Positions 1 through 8,775 are shown, counted from the first letter of the stretch. The stretch: DNA of 64,000 nucleotides from Guptibacillus hwajinpoensis (GCF_029277305.1 NZ_CP119526.1); one strand, 5' to 3'. The notes: a model not told the origin generated them from the sequence alone. Made by a program: numbers and translations.

Positions 1-2
1 CA

Positions 3-1013
3 GAATCACTCGTATTCGATCAACTTAACAGACCTCTAAGGGACTTACGTATATCTGTAACAGATCGCTGCAACTTCCGCTGTCGCTACTGTATGCCTGA
101 GGAGACATTCGGCCCAGACTACGAATTTTTACCTAAGACGAGTCTCCTTCAATTTGAAGAAATCACAAGACTTGCCCGTATGTTCGTTCAAATGGGTGTT
201 GAGAAAATTCGTCTAACTGGTGGCGAACCACTTCTTAGAAAAGATTTACCTGTACTAGTTGGGATGTTATCTAATATAGATGGGCTTAATGATATAGCGC
301 TTACAACAAATGCTTCTTTATTAAAAAAGTTCGCTATTCCACTTAAACAAGCAGGATTAACACGAGTTAATGTAAGTCTAGATGCCATTCACGATGAAAC
401 GTTTGGAAAAATGAACGGTAGAGGAACGAAGATCAAGCCTGTATTGGAAGGCATTCAAGCCGCATCAGATGCAGGGCTCAATGTGAAAATAAATATGGTC
501 GTTCAAAAAGGGATCAATGATCATGAAGTTGTACCAATGGCAGAGTATTTCCGACACAGTGGTCATATCGTCAGATTTATTGAATACATGGATGTAGGCA
601 ACTCCAATGGGTGGAAGTTCGACCATGTAATGAACAAAAAGGATATCATTGACACTATTTCAAAGGTGTATCCGCTTGAACCTATTGAAGCGTCCTATTT
701 TGGAGAAGTAGCTAGTCGATATCAATTCAGTGATGGTGCTGGTGAGATTGGCGTTATATCTTCAGTAAGTGACTCATTTTGCTCGAGCTGTACAAGAGCA
801 AGGCTATCAGCAGACGGAGCGCTATACACATGTCTGTTTGCTTCACGAGGGACAAGTCTTCGTAATCCTTTACGTAATGGAGCATCTGATGAAGACATGC
901 AAAAGATGCTCACTGATTTGTGGAACGGTCGGCACGATCGTTATTCAGATGAACGAACGGAAGAAGGCGTAGCGAAACGTGAGAAAATTGAAATGTCATT
1001 CATTGGTGGCTAG
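3..1013 (+). CDS. moaA: GTP 3',8-cyclase MoaA, 5'-truncated by window edge
   Basis: Radical SAM enzyme that converts GTP to 3',8-cyclo-GTP in the first step of molybdenum cofactor synthesis. The open frame runs in from the window edge at base 3, and the codons before the first ATG (93) encode CNFRCRYC, the CxxxCxxC radical-SAM cluster motif, so the true start lies outside the window. Other visible signatures are the SAM-binding LTGGEPLLR, the C-terminal second cluster motif FCSSCTRARL with a further Cys in YTCLF, and the family's terminal Gly-Gly (SFIGG). It abuts fdhD directly, consistent with one molybdoenzyme maturation operon. Identification is secure; only the N-terminus is missing. Confidence 0.96.
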   Translation, partial: ESLVFDQLNRPLRDLRISVTDRCNFRCRYCMPEETFGPDYEFLPKTSLLQFEEITRLARMFVQMGVEKIRLTGGEPLLRKDLPVLVGMLSNIDGLNDIALTTNASLLKKFAIPLKQAGLTRVNVSLDAIHDETFGKMNGRGTKIKPVLEGIQAASDAGLNVKINMVVQKGINDHEVVPMAEYFRHSGHIVRFIEYMDVGNSNGWKFDHVMNKKDIIDTISKVYPLEPIEASYFGEVASRYQFSDGAGEIGVISSVSDSFCSSCTRARLSADGALYTCLFASRGTSLRNPLRNGASDEDMQKMLTDLWNGRHDRYSDERTEEGVAKREKIEMSFIGG

Positions 1014-1016
1014 GTG

Positions 1017-1814
1017 ATGGAGAAGGAAATGAACAGACACACTACAGAACGCGGCGTTATTCGTTATGAGGGCGGACAATTTATCGAGCAAGAAGATACC
1101 ATTGCATTAGAAAAACCTCTTACGATTCGAATTAATCAGGTTGAATTTGCGACAGTCGTTTGCACACCTGATCATCTAAAAGATATGGTGGTTGGCTTCC
1201 TCGCTTCAGAAGGAGTCATTCGATCCTATCGTGATGTGGAAGAAATGCTTTTTAATGATAGTCAAGGTATTGTTAATGTAAAAGCCTCTGTCAGTATGTC
1301 TCTCACATCTGAAACATATACAAAGCGCGTAATCAGCTCCTGCTGTGGAAAAAGCAGACACTTTTATTTGCAGAGTGACTCTCAAACGGCAAGAACAATC
1401 ATGCGCGCACCAAAGCTCACTGCTCAGGAATGTCTTTCAAATATGAAGAAACTACAAGAGCAGTCCACGACCTTTAAATCAACGGGTGGTGTTCATAACG
1501 CAGCTATTTTTAAAGGTGATGAATTGATCGCATCTCGTACTGATATTGGTCGGCACAACGCGCTTGATAAATTGTACGGTTATGCACTACGGCATCATAT
1601 TCATCCATCTGAGCTTAGCGTTGCATTTAGTGGAAGAATATCTTCGGAAGTTGTCCTTAAGCTTTCTAAGATGGGGATTGGCATACTTCTGTCGAAATCA
1701 GCACCTACTGATCTTGCCCTTCAATTAGCTGAAGATCTCGAGATTACGACAGTCGGATTTATACGAAAAGGCGGATTTAACATTTACACAAAGCATGAAA
1801 GAATTATTATTTGA
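1017..1814 (+). CDS. fdhD: Formate dehydrogenase accessory sulfurtransferase FdhD
   Basis: FdhD transfers sulfur to the molybdenum cofactor of formate dehydrogenase. Family features include SSCCGKSR in the middle (the conserved cysteine loop), STGGVHNAA, and TDIGRHNALDKLYG followed by SGRISSEVVLK. Start choice is uncertain: GTG 1014 abuts the moaA stop, ATG 1017 has GGTGG seven bases upstream, and ATG 1029 has GGAG six bases upstream. The gene lies immediately after moaA with no gap, so the two are probably cotranscribed. A strong terminator follows at once, closing the unit. Confidence 0.93.
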   Translation: MEKEMNRHTTERGVIRYEGGQFIEQEDTIALEKPLTIRINQVEFATVVCTPDHLKDMVVGFLASEGVIRSYRDVEEMLFNDSQGIVNVKASVSMSLTSETYTKRVISSCCGKSRHFYLQSDSQTARTIMRAPKLTAQECLSNMKKLQEQSTTFKSTGGVHNAAIFKGDELIASRTDIGRHNALDKLYGYALRHHIHPSELSVAFSGRISSEVVLKLSKMGIGILLSKSAPTDLALQLAEDLEITTVGFIRKGGFNIYTKHERIII

Positions 1815-1843
1815 AACACCTTCAGGTTGAAGGTGTTTTTTTT
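1814..1843 (+). terminator. Rho-independent terminator after fdhD
   Basis: AACACCTTCA and TGAAGGTGTT form a 10-bp stem with a short loop and are followed by a run of T. Confidence 0.9.
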
Positions 1844-1899
1844 GGTTAAGTCGTTCATACTACAGAACAAACATGCTTTAATTGAAAGGCGGGTTTATA

Positions 1900-2172
1900 A
1901 TGGGTTGGACGATCGCGTTGATTTTTTGGGTGGCAGGTGTAGTGATTGTGGGAAGTCCTCGATATTTATTCTATCGATTAGAAGAAATGAAAACGGAAAC
2001 TGCTGACCATTCGAAAGCCTCCAAAGCTTCAAATAAGAGAGAAAGTATTTTTTTCTTTATCGAAACAAAAGCACTTGATGCGATTCCATGGTGGGTGATA
2101 ACCGTAATTTGTGTAACGGTTGGACTCTTTTTAATTGCGTTTGGTGTTATTGCCCTTGTTTTTTCTTATTAA
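1900..2172 (+). CDS. Small two-TM membrane protein, unknown function
   Basis: A 90-aa protein with one hydrophobic segment at each end (residues about 4-22 and 66-88) joined by a charged loop rich in Lys, Glu and Ser, so probably a hairpin membrane protein. The ATG at 1900 is preferred because AAGGCGGG lies six bases upstream; an in-frame TTG at 1882 lacks such a site. It sits alone between the fdhD terminator and the LtaS-like gene. The family is not recognised. Confidence 0.7.
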   Translation: MGWTIALIFWVAGVVIVGSPRYLFYRLEEMKTETADHSKASKASNKRESIFFFIETKALDAIPWWVITVICVTVGLFLIAFGVIALVFSY

Positions 2173-2308
2173 TTTGAAACTTTATTGCATAGTTAGTCGT
2201 ATCAAAGGTAGCAAATCATGACTTGCTGTTTGATTAATAGTGATTAGTGGTAAAGAGAAAAAAGATCACATAAGCAACAGTTAGGGAGATGTAAGGGGTG
2301 GAGAAATT

Positions 2309-4150
2309 ATGGGTTTAGAAGAAAGACAAGCAACCTCAGTCTGGCGTTTTTATCTTTTATTAGTAGCGCTTTTAGTACTGAAAGCGTATTTCGTTTATCG
2401 CTTTGAGTTCTCATTTACGCTAAAGGGTGTAGGAGAAGAAGTTTTTCTTGTGATTAATTCGATAGGATCGATTGTATTACTGTTAGGTATAGGGCTATTT
2501 AGAAAGAGATCAAAACCAGGCCTAATGCTTGCAGTATATTTTATTTTGTCTGCCATTCTTTATGGAAATATCCTTTATTATCGATTCTACATAGACTTTA
2601 TTACTGTACCGGTTCTCTTCCAATTTGGAAACGTTGGTGGATTGAGTCAGAGCACAGTTGAATTGTTTAATTTTTATGATCCAATACTTATTCTCGATTC
2701 AGTTATCTTATTCTTTATTCTTAAAAGATTTAAGGTTCGTTCAAGTACACTCTCCACTAAACGTAAAAAGCGAACTGCAGTAACTGGAGTATCTATCCTA
2801 TTGGGATCTACTGTTATCGCCCTTATACTGAATCCATTACTTTTCGAAAAATCCTATGATCGGGAGCTTTTCGTAAAATCACTAGGATCGTATACTTATC
2901 ATGCATATGATATCGTATTTAATTCATTTACTTCCATTACTAGCGTTTTTGCTGATGATACGGATATTTCAGAAATTAAGCAGTTTGTGGATAAAAAGGA
3001 GATTGAAGCTTCTTCGTTTGAAGGTGTTGCGAAAGGAAAGAACTTAATTCTCATTTCACTTGAATCCACACAATCTTTCATGCTTGATGAAGAAATAGAT
3101 GGAGAACAAGTAACTCCATTTCTTAATAAGCTAAAAGAAGATAGCTATTACTTTCCTAACTTTTATCATCAAACAGCTCAAGGTAAAACATCTGATGCTG
3201 AATTTATGATTGATACTAGCTTGTACCCACTTTCTGGTGGATCTGTGTTCGTCAGGAAGCCTGAGAATGAATTTTTCTCTCTACCGGAGGCTTTGAACTC
3301 AGCTGATTACTCAACCAATTCTTTTCATGGTAATGATCGAGAGTTCTGGAATCGTGAAAACATGTATAAGACGCTTGGGTATGATCGGTTCTATTCAAAA
3401 AAAGACTTTGAAGTGACTGATGAGAATTCAATTAATTATGGGTTAAAAGATATTCCGTTTTTTGAACAGTCAATTCCTTATCTTAAAGACTTGAAGGAGC
3501 CTTATTCAGCAAAATTCTTAACCCTTACGAATCATTTTCCCTATTTATTAGAAGAAGAAGATCGGATGATAGCTATTCCTGAAACGCAAGAGGAAGTTGT
3601 AAATCGTTATTTTGCAACTATACGTTATGAAGATGAATCTATTAAGCGATTTTTTGAAGAGATGAAAGCTGCAGGACTCTATGAGGATGCCATTTTTGTT
3701 CTTTATGGGGATCATTATGGACTATCAGAAACGTATAACGAAGCGCTAGGAGAATATTTTGGTAAACAAATTGGTCCAGTTGAACATGTTCAACTTCAGA
3801 AAGTCCCACTCATCATCCATATTCCTAATGAAGAAGGCAAAGTATTCGAAACAGTAGGCGGTCAAGTTGACTTAAAACCTACCATTCTTGAATTGCTACG
3901 TATAAAAGAGAAAACAAGCTTGAATTTTGGTACTAGTTTATTGTCATCGGAGCGGAAAGACTTTGTCATCTTTCGAGATGGAAGCTTCGTGACAGAAGAG
4001 CTGATCTATACAAAAAATACTTGTTATAACAAAGAAACGGGTGCAAAAACAAATCGAAACAAATGCAGTAAACATTTTGGGAAAGTTCAGAACGAACTGG
4101 ATTATTCGGATAAAGTTATATACGGGGACTTGCTTCGGTTTGTAGAGTAG
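2309..4150 (+). CDS. LtaS-family phosphoglycerol transferase (lipoteichoic acid synthase-like)
   Basis: Membrane enzyme of the LtaS/YfnI/YqgS/YvgJ family, which polymerises glycerol phosphate from phosphatidylglycerol into lipoteichoic acid or primes it. About five TM helices occupy residues 13-178, and an extracellular sulfatase-type domain follows. Visible active-site elements are Glu252 in SLESTQ, the nucleophile Thr294 in QGKTSDAEF, and Asp468-His469 in YGDHYG, so the enzyme looks intact. Its 613 aa matches the family length. An SD site (GGGTGGAG) precedes the ATG. Which paralogue it is (synthase, primase or stress-specific) cannot be decided here. Confidence 0.92.
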   Translation: MGLEERQATSVWRFYLLLVALLVLKAYFVYRFEFSFTLKGVGEEVFLVINSIGSIVLLLGIGLFRKRSKPGLMLAVYFILSAILYGNILYYRFYIDFITVPVLFQFGNVGGLSQSTVELFNFYDPILILDSVILFFILKRFKVRSSTLSTKRKKRTAVTGVSILLGSTVIALILNPLLFEKSYDRELFVKSLGSYTYHAYDIVFNSFTSITSVFADDTDISEIKQFVDKKEIEASSFEGVAKGKNLILISLESTQSFMLDEEIDGEQVTPFLNKLKEDSYYFPNFYHQTAQGKTSDAEFMIDTSLYPLSGGSVFVRKPENEFFSLPEALNSADYSTNSFHGNDREFWNRENMYKTLGYDRFYSKKDFEVTDENSINYGLKDIPFFEQSIPYLKDLKEPYSAKFLTLTNHFPYLLEEEDRMIAIPETQEEVVNRYFATIRYEDESIKRFFEEMKAAGLYEDAIFVLYGDHYGLSETYNEALGEYFGKQIGPVEHVQLQKVPLIIHIPNEEGKVFETVGGQVDLKPTILELLRIKEKTSLNFGTSLLSSERKDFVIFRDGSFVTEELIYTKNTCYNKETGAKTNRNKCSKHFGKVQNELDYSDKVIYGDLLRFVE

Positions 4151-4220
4151 CTAGAGTGTTCATTCCTTACATTTCATGGTACGCTTGAGGTGAACTCTTG
4201 ATAAAAAGGGATGAGCGAAG

Positions 4221-4466
4221 ATGGATTTACAAAGACTGCAAATACTAACAGAAGTTGTACGTGAATACAAAACGGCAATTCACATGGATGAGAAGAAAGA
4301 CGAGGTTGGAAGAGAAGTCCTCGACATCGTCATGAATTCACAAGATCTTGTATTGTATGGTCACGTGAAGCGAGCGAAAGATACTGATAAATTTCCAGAC
4401 GAAGCAATTAAACACCTTGATCAAGCAACTGCTTATCTTCATCAGAAAATTGACGAACAATTTTAG
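4221..4466 (+). CDS. Small hypothetical protein (81 aa)
   Basis: Short acidic, mostly helical-looking protein without a signal peptide or TM segment. The start codon follows a GGGATGAGCGAAG stretch that can serve as ribosome-binding site, and a good terminator closes the gene right after its stop. The family is not recognised. It may share a transcript with the LtaS-like gene 70 bases upstream, since no terminator is seen between them. Confidence 0.65.
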   Translation: MDLQRLQILTEVVREYKTAIHMDEKKDEVGREVLDIVMNSQDLVLYGHVKRAKDTDKFPDEAIKHLDQATAYLHQKIDEQF

Positions 4467-4495
4467 CATTCCATACTATGGAGTGCTTTTTATTT
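4466..4495 (+). terminator. Rho-independent terminator
   Basis: AGCATTCCAT pairs with ATGGAGTGCT around a three-base loop, followed by TTTTATTT. Confidence 0.88.
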
Positions 4496-4499
4496 GGAA

Positions 4500-4603
4500 G
4501 GCTATGTTAGCTCATATTTTTGATTTCTCGCCTTTCAGCTCTGCTGAATGGGCACCACAGGGCGTAAATGAGCCAAAAATCAACATTGTTCGTTAACATA
4601 GCC
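4500..4603. repeat. Family B palindromic repeat, copy 1
   Basis: Begins GGCTATGTTAGCTCAT and ends TAACATAGCC, a perfect 10-bp terminal inverted repeat shared with six other copies in the window. This copy has an altered centre (CGCCTTTCAGCTCTGCTGA..) in place of the usual GAGTGAAAC arm. Confidence 0.85.
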
Positions 4604-4717
4604 ATTTGGAAAAATAAGAATAGTATGTCTTTGTTTTAATGTGCTGTAATGGTTGCAATAGACTGTAACATAGTGATAAGGTCTTACTGTTTACTAGATT
4701 AAAGGAGAGTGAAAAAA

Positions 4718-5572
4718 TTGACTAATTCAATTAAACGACTAGCTCCATTTTTACTTATGGGACTTGTTGTTTTTGTTATAAGCGCTTGTTCAAACGGGAA
4801 TGAAGGAGATCAATCAGCTGATGAAGCATCAGTCTGGGAGCAGATACAAGAAGAAGGTAAGCTTGTTGTAGCAACATCAGGAACACTGTATCCTACTTCT
4901 TACTATGAAGAGGGTTCTGATACAGTCACTGGTTATGAAGTAGAAGTAGTAAGAGAAATGGGCAAAAGACTTGACCTTGAAGTTGAATTCGAGGAAATGG
5001 GCTTTGATGGAATGTTAACTAGTATCAATTCCGGTAAAGTTGATCTTGCTGCGAATGATATTACAAACACTGAAGAGAGAGAAGAGAAATTCACCTTCTC
5101 TGAACCCATTAAGTATTCGTATGGTACTGCAATTGTTCGAAAAGATGATCTATCTGGGATTGAGTCACTTGATGATCTAGATGGTAAAAAAGCAGCGGGG
5201 GCATCTACAACCATTTATATGGAGGTTGCTCGTGAAAATGGTGCTGAAGAAGTGATTTACGATAATGCGACTAATGAACAGTATTTACGAGATGTGTCTA
5301 CAGGACGTACTGATATTATTTTGAATGATTATTACCTTCAAACACTTGCACTTGCTGCATTTCCTGACTTGAATATTACAATTCATCCTGATATTGAATA
5401 CTATCCAAATAATCAAGCGGTTGTTATGAAAAAAGACAGCGGTGAATTAGAAAGCAAAGTGAACGAAACGCTCAAGGAAATGAAGGATGACGGAACCCTT
5501 AAGGAACTTTCAGAGAAGTTCTTTAATGGCGCAGATGTTTCCGTTGAACCAGATCTTGACATTGAGGAGTAA
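4718..5572 (+). CDS. Amino-acid ABC transporter substrate-binding lipoprotein (family 3)
   Basis: Extracellular solute receptor of the polar amino-acid type (SBP family 3). The lipoprotein signal ends with ISAC and the acylated Cys is near residue 24. The body has typical family 3 blocks such as GYEVEVVREMGKRL, DLAANDITNTEERE and the FSEPI stretch. TTG at 4718 is chosen because AAAGGAG ends ten bases upstream, while the alternative GTG at 4709 lies directly on that site. The permease follows five bases after the stop. No ATPase gene is adjacent, as in the B. subtilis yckB-yckA pair, so a distant ATPase must serve it. The ligand cannot be deduced. Confidence 0.9.
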   Translation: MTNSIKRLAPFLLMGLVVFVISACSNGNEGDQSADEASVWEQIQEEGKLVVATSGTLYPTSYYEEGSDTVTGYEVEVVREMGKRLDLEVEFEEMGFDGMLTSINSGKVDLAANDITNTEEREEKFTFSEPIKYSYGTAIVRKDDLSGIESLDDLDGKKAAGASTTIYMEVARENGAEEVIYDNATNEQYLRDVSTGRTDIILNDYYLQTLALAAFPDLNITIHPDIEYYPNNQAVVMKKDSGELESKVNETLKEMKDDGTLKELSEKFFNGADVSVEPDLDIEE

Positions 5573-5577
5573 ATAGA

Positions 5578-6255
5578 GTGTTTGATATACAGTGGGAATA
5601 CTTATTTGATGCAGGACTTGCGTTAAAGTCGTTTCCGTATGTTATTCAAGGACTTGGGCTAACGCTTTTAATTTCAATGGTAGGAATGGTTATTGGTCTA
5701 GTGATGGGACTATTTCTTGCACTCGGAAGAATGTCAAAATACAAAGCACTTCGCTATCCTGCAAGATTATATATTTCCTTTATGAGAGGAACGCCAATTC
5801 TAGTCTTTCTTTACATTCTTTACTTTGGACTTCCAGTAGTAGGTATTGAGTTCTCCGCTCTAACTTCAGCATTAATTGGTTTTAGTTTAAACAGTGCTGC
5901 ATATATAGCAGAGATTCAGCGCTCAGCCCTATCATCGGTAGAAAAAGGACAGTGGGAAGCATCCACCGCGCTCGGAATGTCTTACTGGACGACTATGAAA
6001 CAAGTTGTCCTTCCACAGGCAACGCGTATCGCAATTCCACCACTTTCAAATGTGATGTTAGATTTAATTAAAGCTTCTTCACTAGCAGCGGTTATTACTG
6101 TCCCTGAGTTACTTCATCATGCAAAAATTGTTGGAGGCAGAGAATTCGACTTTATGACAATGTACATATTAGTCGCATTCATTTATTGGGGAGTCTGTGT
6201 TTGTGTTTCCTTTATACAAGATTTATTAGAAAAACGATATCACTACGTACATTAA
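5578..6255 (+). CDS. Amino-acid ABC transporter permease (HisM/GlnP type)
   Basis: Inner-membrane permease with about five TM helices. The signature block EIQRSALSSVEKGQWEAST followed by ALGMS is the EAA loop that contacts the ATPase, and FMRGTPILVFLYILYFG is typical of polar amino-acid permeases. GTG start five bases after the binding-protein stop suggests translational coupling. A strong terminator ends the two-gene operon without an ATPase gene. Confidence 0.93.
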   Translation: MFDIQWEYLFDAGLALKSFPYVIQGLGLTLLISMVGMVIGLVMGLFLALGRMSKYKALRYPARLYISFMRGTPILVFLYILYFGLPVVGIEFSALTSALIGFSLNSAAYIAEIQRSALSSVEKGQWEASTALGMSYWTTMKQVVLPQATRIAIPPLSNVMLDLIKASSLAAVITVPELLHHAKIVGGREFDFMTMYILVAFIYWGVCVCVSFIQDLLEKRYHYVH

Positions 6256-6256
6256 T

Positions 6257-6284
6257 CCCCTGAGTACTACAGGGGGTTTTTTAT
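6257..6284 (+). terminator. Rho-independent terminator
   Basis: CCCCTG pairs with CAGGGG across AGTACTA, followed by TTTTTTATTT. Confidence 0.9.
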
Positions 6285-6286
6285 TT

Positions 6287-6427
6287 GGCTATGTTAATGA
6301 ACAGTATTGATTTTTGGCTCATTTACGCCCTGTGGTGACCAATCAGCAGAGCTGAAAGGCGAGTGAAACTGGGGTTTCACTCGAATGAGCCAAAATCGTT
6401 AAATCAACAATAAGAGCTAACATAGCC
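6287..6427. repeat. Family B palindromic repeat, copy 2 (longest)
   Basis: Ends are GGCTATGTTA and TAACATAGCC. At about 141 bp this is the longest copy. It contains both the TTTACGCCCTGTGGTGACC...AGCTGAAAGGCG module and the GAGTGAAAC/GTTTCACTC arm, so it may be closest to the ancestral element. Confidence 0.85.
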
Positions 6428-6435
6428 TTTTATTT

Positions 6436-6525
6436 AGGCTCTTTTCTAGAAGATTGTTGTTTTTTATAAAAAATTATATAAAAACCAAACTTCGCTAATT
6501 TCCGCTCCAGTAACCAACAAACGAA
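6436..6525. repeat. Family A element remnant lacking its hairpin
   Basis: Starts with AGGCTCTTTTCTAGAAGATT, the family A terminal repeat, and retains the ACTTCGCTAATTTCCGCTCC and CCAACAA flanks, but the GC-rich hairpin that normally separates them is gone. It directly follows family B copy 2. Confidence 0.65.
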
Positions 6526-6568
6526 AAAACAAAAATATCCCATATTCTTCATCATGCATTTTGAGGAA

Positions 6569-6577
6569 TGTTATAAT
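6569..6577 (+). promoter_or_regulatory. Extended -10 promoter candidate
   Basis: TGTTATAAT fits the TGnTATAAT extended -10 pattern about 60 bases before the SurA-like gene. No clear -35 box is seen. Confidence 0.5.
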
Positions 6578-6634
6578 AATGAATATATTCAACTCAGACG
6601 ATTTGTCATAATAGGAAGGGAGTTAATCATCAGC

Positions 6635-7360
6635 ATGAAAAAACAGTTTAGCTTAATAATGCTTATGGTCATTCTTCTCCTTGCTGCTTGTTCTAACAGC
6701 AACGAAGAGAAAGAGCCGGAAGCAACTACCACTGAAGAGTCTGCTTCTATGGACGAGACGAAGAAAGAATTAGAAGCGATGAAGGTTGAAGAAGATAAAG
6801 TAGTTGCAACAGTGGATGGTAAAGAGATTAAAGGAAAAGATTATAATTCTATGCTGGTACAAACACAGCTTCGCTATACAATGAGTGGGAAAGACCCATC
6901 TGATAAAGAGGTTTCAAAATCGATAGAAGAAGAAGTGATGGATAATTTAATTGGACAAGAGCTTTTGCTTCAGAAAGCAAAGGACGAAGGCTTTTCAGCT
7001 TCTGAGGAAGAAGTGCAAACGGAGCTAGAACAAATTAAAGCTCAGTTCTCGACTGAAGACGAATTAAATGAGGCGTTGAAAGCACAAGGCATGACATTAG
7101 ACAAATTAGAAAGTCAATATGCCGATATTGTCGTGGTTGATAAATTCGTAAACGAAAAAATTGGAAAACCTGAAGTGACAGAGGAAGAAATGAAATCTTT
7201 CTATGATGATCAATTCCAGAAAGATGCTGAGAATCCTCCACCATTTGATGAGATGAAAGATCGAATTAAAGATTATTTAGTCGAAACAAAAACACAAGAA
7301 AAAGTTCAAGAGATGAAAGAAGAGCTAAAGCAAAAAGCCGAAATTGAAGAAATGCTATAG
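6635..7360 (+). CDS. SurA N-terminal-domain lipoprotein
   Basis: Secreted lipoprotein (lipobox LLAAC, acylated Cys19) with a low-complexity Glu-rich linker, then a SurA/PrsA-type N-terminal chaperone domain (DGKEIKGKDYNSM, ELLLQKAKDEGFSASEEEV). It is 241 aa and has no recognisable parvulin PPIase insert, so it is more likely a chaperone or folding factor at the outer face of the membrane than an isomerase. ATG 6635 is preferred over an upstream in-frame start at 6554, which would bury the signal peptide. A single-gene unit, with promoter-like sequence upstream and a terminator downstream. Confidence 0.85.
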   Translation: MKKQFSLIMLMVILLLAACSNSNEEKEPEATTTEESASMDETKKELEAMKVEEDKVVATVDGKEIKGKDYNSMLVQTQLRYTMSGKDPSDKEVSKSIEEEVMDNLIGQELLLQKAKDEGFSASEEEVQTELEQIKAQFSTEDELNEALKAQGMTLDKLESQYADIVVVDKFVNEKIGKPEVTEEEMKSFYDDQFQKDAENPPPFDEMKDRIKDYLVETKTQEKVQEMKEELKQKAEIEEML

Positions 7361-7386
7361 GTCAGCACAAAAGCTGGCCTTTTTTC
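7361..7386 (+). terminator. Rho-independent terminator
   Basis: GGTCAGC pairs with GCTGGCC across a six-base loop, followed by TTTTTT. Confidence 0.9.
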
Positions 7387-7413
7387 ATGGAAATGAAAAG
7401 AGGAGGATAAAGA

Positions 7414-8049
7414 ATGAATGAAATCGTAAGTACTATTACCCACTATGTAAAGCAAAAGTTAGAAAATGAAGGCAGCGGTCACGACTGGCATCATATTGAA
7501 AGGGTGGTCCGACACGCAGAAGTGATTGCAAAGGCTGAAGGTGCAAATGATTTTGTTTGTATAGTAGCTGCACTCGTTCACGATTTGGCTGATGATAAAA
7601 TAGCTCCATCAGAAGCGGAAGGCTTGAAGGAAGTAGAAAGGTTACTAGAAGATGTGAATCGTGAAGAGCGGGAGCACATCATTGAAATTATTTCTTCGAT
7701 TTCGTTTAAAGGTGGAAACCGTCCACCAGTCACAACGCTTGAGGCTCAAGTTGTCCAAGATGCAGATCGTTTAGATGCGATTGGAGCGATCGGAATCGCA
7801 CGAACGTTTGTTTATGCTGGAGCAAAAGGGGATCTGATACATGATCCTAGTATTACAATTAGAGACAATATGACTCCAGAAACTTATCGCAGTGGGCAGT
7901 CTACTGCTATTAATCACTTTTATGAGAAGTTGTTGCATTTAAAAGAGTTAATGAACACAACAAAAGGAAAAGAACTAGCGCAACACCGACATGAATTCAT
8001 GGAGCATTTTCTTAATCAATTCCATGATGAGTGGGCTGGGAGAAAATAA
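7414..8049 (+). CDS. HD-domain phosphohydrolase (YpgQ/YedJ type)
   Basis: Metal-dependent HD hydrolase of 211 aa. Metal ligands are visible as the His cluster in GHDWHHIERV near residue 22-27, the HD dyad in LVHDLADD at 56-57, and the later Asp in VQDADRLDAIGAIG. The length and blocks match B. subtilis YpgQ, which is reported as a nucleotide pyrophosphatase; substrate here is inferred from that resemblance only. A strong SD (AGAGGAGG) precedes the ATG. Confidence 0.88.
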   Translation: MNEIVSTITHYVKQKLENEGSGHDWHHIERVVRHAEVIAKAEGANDFVCIVAALVHDLADDKIAPSEAEGLKEVERLLEDVNREEREHIIEIISSISFKGGNRPPVTTLEAQVVQDADRLDAIGAIGIARTFVYAGAKGDLIHDPSITIRDNMTPETYRSGQSTAINHFYEKLLHLKELMNTTKGKELAQHRHEFMEHFLNQFHDEWAGRK

Positions 8050-8281
8050 GTTCTTTTCTTCTTGCCAAGCTTTTGCTTTAAGGATAGTGCAAAATTTCCG
8101 CTCCAGGATGCTCGCTTTCCGCGGGGCGGGCGGTGAACCTCCTCGTCGCTTACGCTTCTGTGGGGTTTCACCTGTCCCGCTAGTCCCACAGGAGTCTAGT
8201 ATCCTTCCGCTCCAATCAGCGAAGTGTGGTTTTTATTCAATAATTGTTCAAAAGCAACAATCTTATAGAAAAGAGCCTTTA
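8050..8281. repeat. Family A GC-rich hairpin element, copy 1
   Basis: Contains GGATGCTCGCTTTCCGCGGG and the matching TATCCTTCCGCTCC arm (one substitution from the family's GCATCC). It ends with CAACAATCTTATAGAAAAGA then GCC, the right terminal repeat of the family. It fills the gap between the HD hydrolase and the GNAT gene. Confidence 0.85.
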
Positions 8282-8301
8282 GAATAAAGGAGAGTAGAAA
8301 T

Positions 8302-8775
8302 ATGTATCATATTCAACCTATGACTCTAGAAACGGCAAAAGAAATTCAAACTTGGACATATCAAGAGCCTTATTCACTTTATAGTTTCTCAGAGGACAAT
8401 GAAGTGCTAGAAGAATTAATGGATGGATCATATGTGTCAGTGTGGAATGAGGAGAATTTGTTCGGATACTTTTGTTTTGGTCAATCGGCTCGTGTTCCTT
8501 CAGGAGTTAATGCAGGTGTATATGAAGAAGAGCGCCTTGATATTGGTCTCGGTATTCGACCGAATGAGACTGGAAAGGGAAATGGTAGACTGTTTCTTCA
8601 AACGGGGCTTCACTATGCAGCGGAACGATTCGGTGCAAAGGATTTTCGACTTACTGTTGCCTCGTTTAACGATAGAGCACGAAAGGTATATGAACGAGAA
8701 GGATTTAAATCCCATCGCTCTTTCGTTAACAGAACAACAAGCAGTGAAGTTTCTTTTGAAGTAATGATAAAGTAG
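8302..8775 (+). CDS. GNAT family N-acetyltransferase
   Basis: Single GNAT domain of 157 aa. The acetyl-CoA pyrophosphate loop appears as RPNETGKGNGR at residues 86-96 after the strand LDIGLGI, and the C-terminal block ASFNDRARKVYEREGF matches motif B of the family. Strong SD AAAGGAG upstream of the ATG. Substrate unknown. It stands alone after a family A repeat. Confidence 0.9.
   Translation: MYHIQPMTLETAKEIQTWTYQEPYSLYSFSEDNEVLEELMDGSYVSVWNEENLFGYFCFGQSARVPSGVNAGVYEEERLDIGLGIRPNETGKGNGRLFLQTGLHYAAERFGAKDFRLTVASFNDRARKVYEREGFKSHRSFVNRTTSSEVSFEVMIK

Noticed and set aside
7991..8287. 98-codon frame running into family A copy 1
   Set aside because: It overlaps the end of the HD hydrolase out of frame and translates the GC-rich repeat; no SD or family resemblance.
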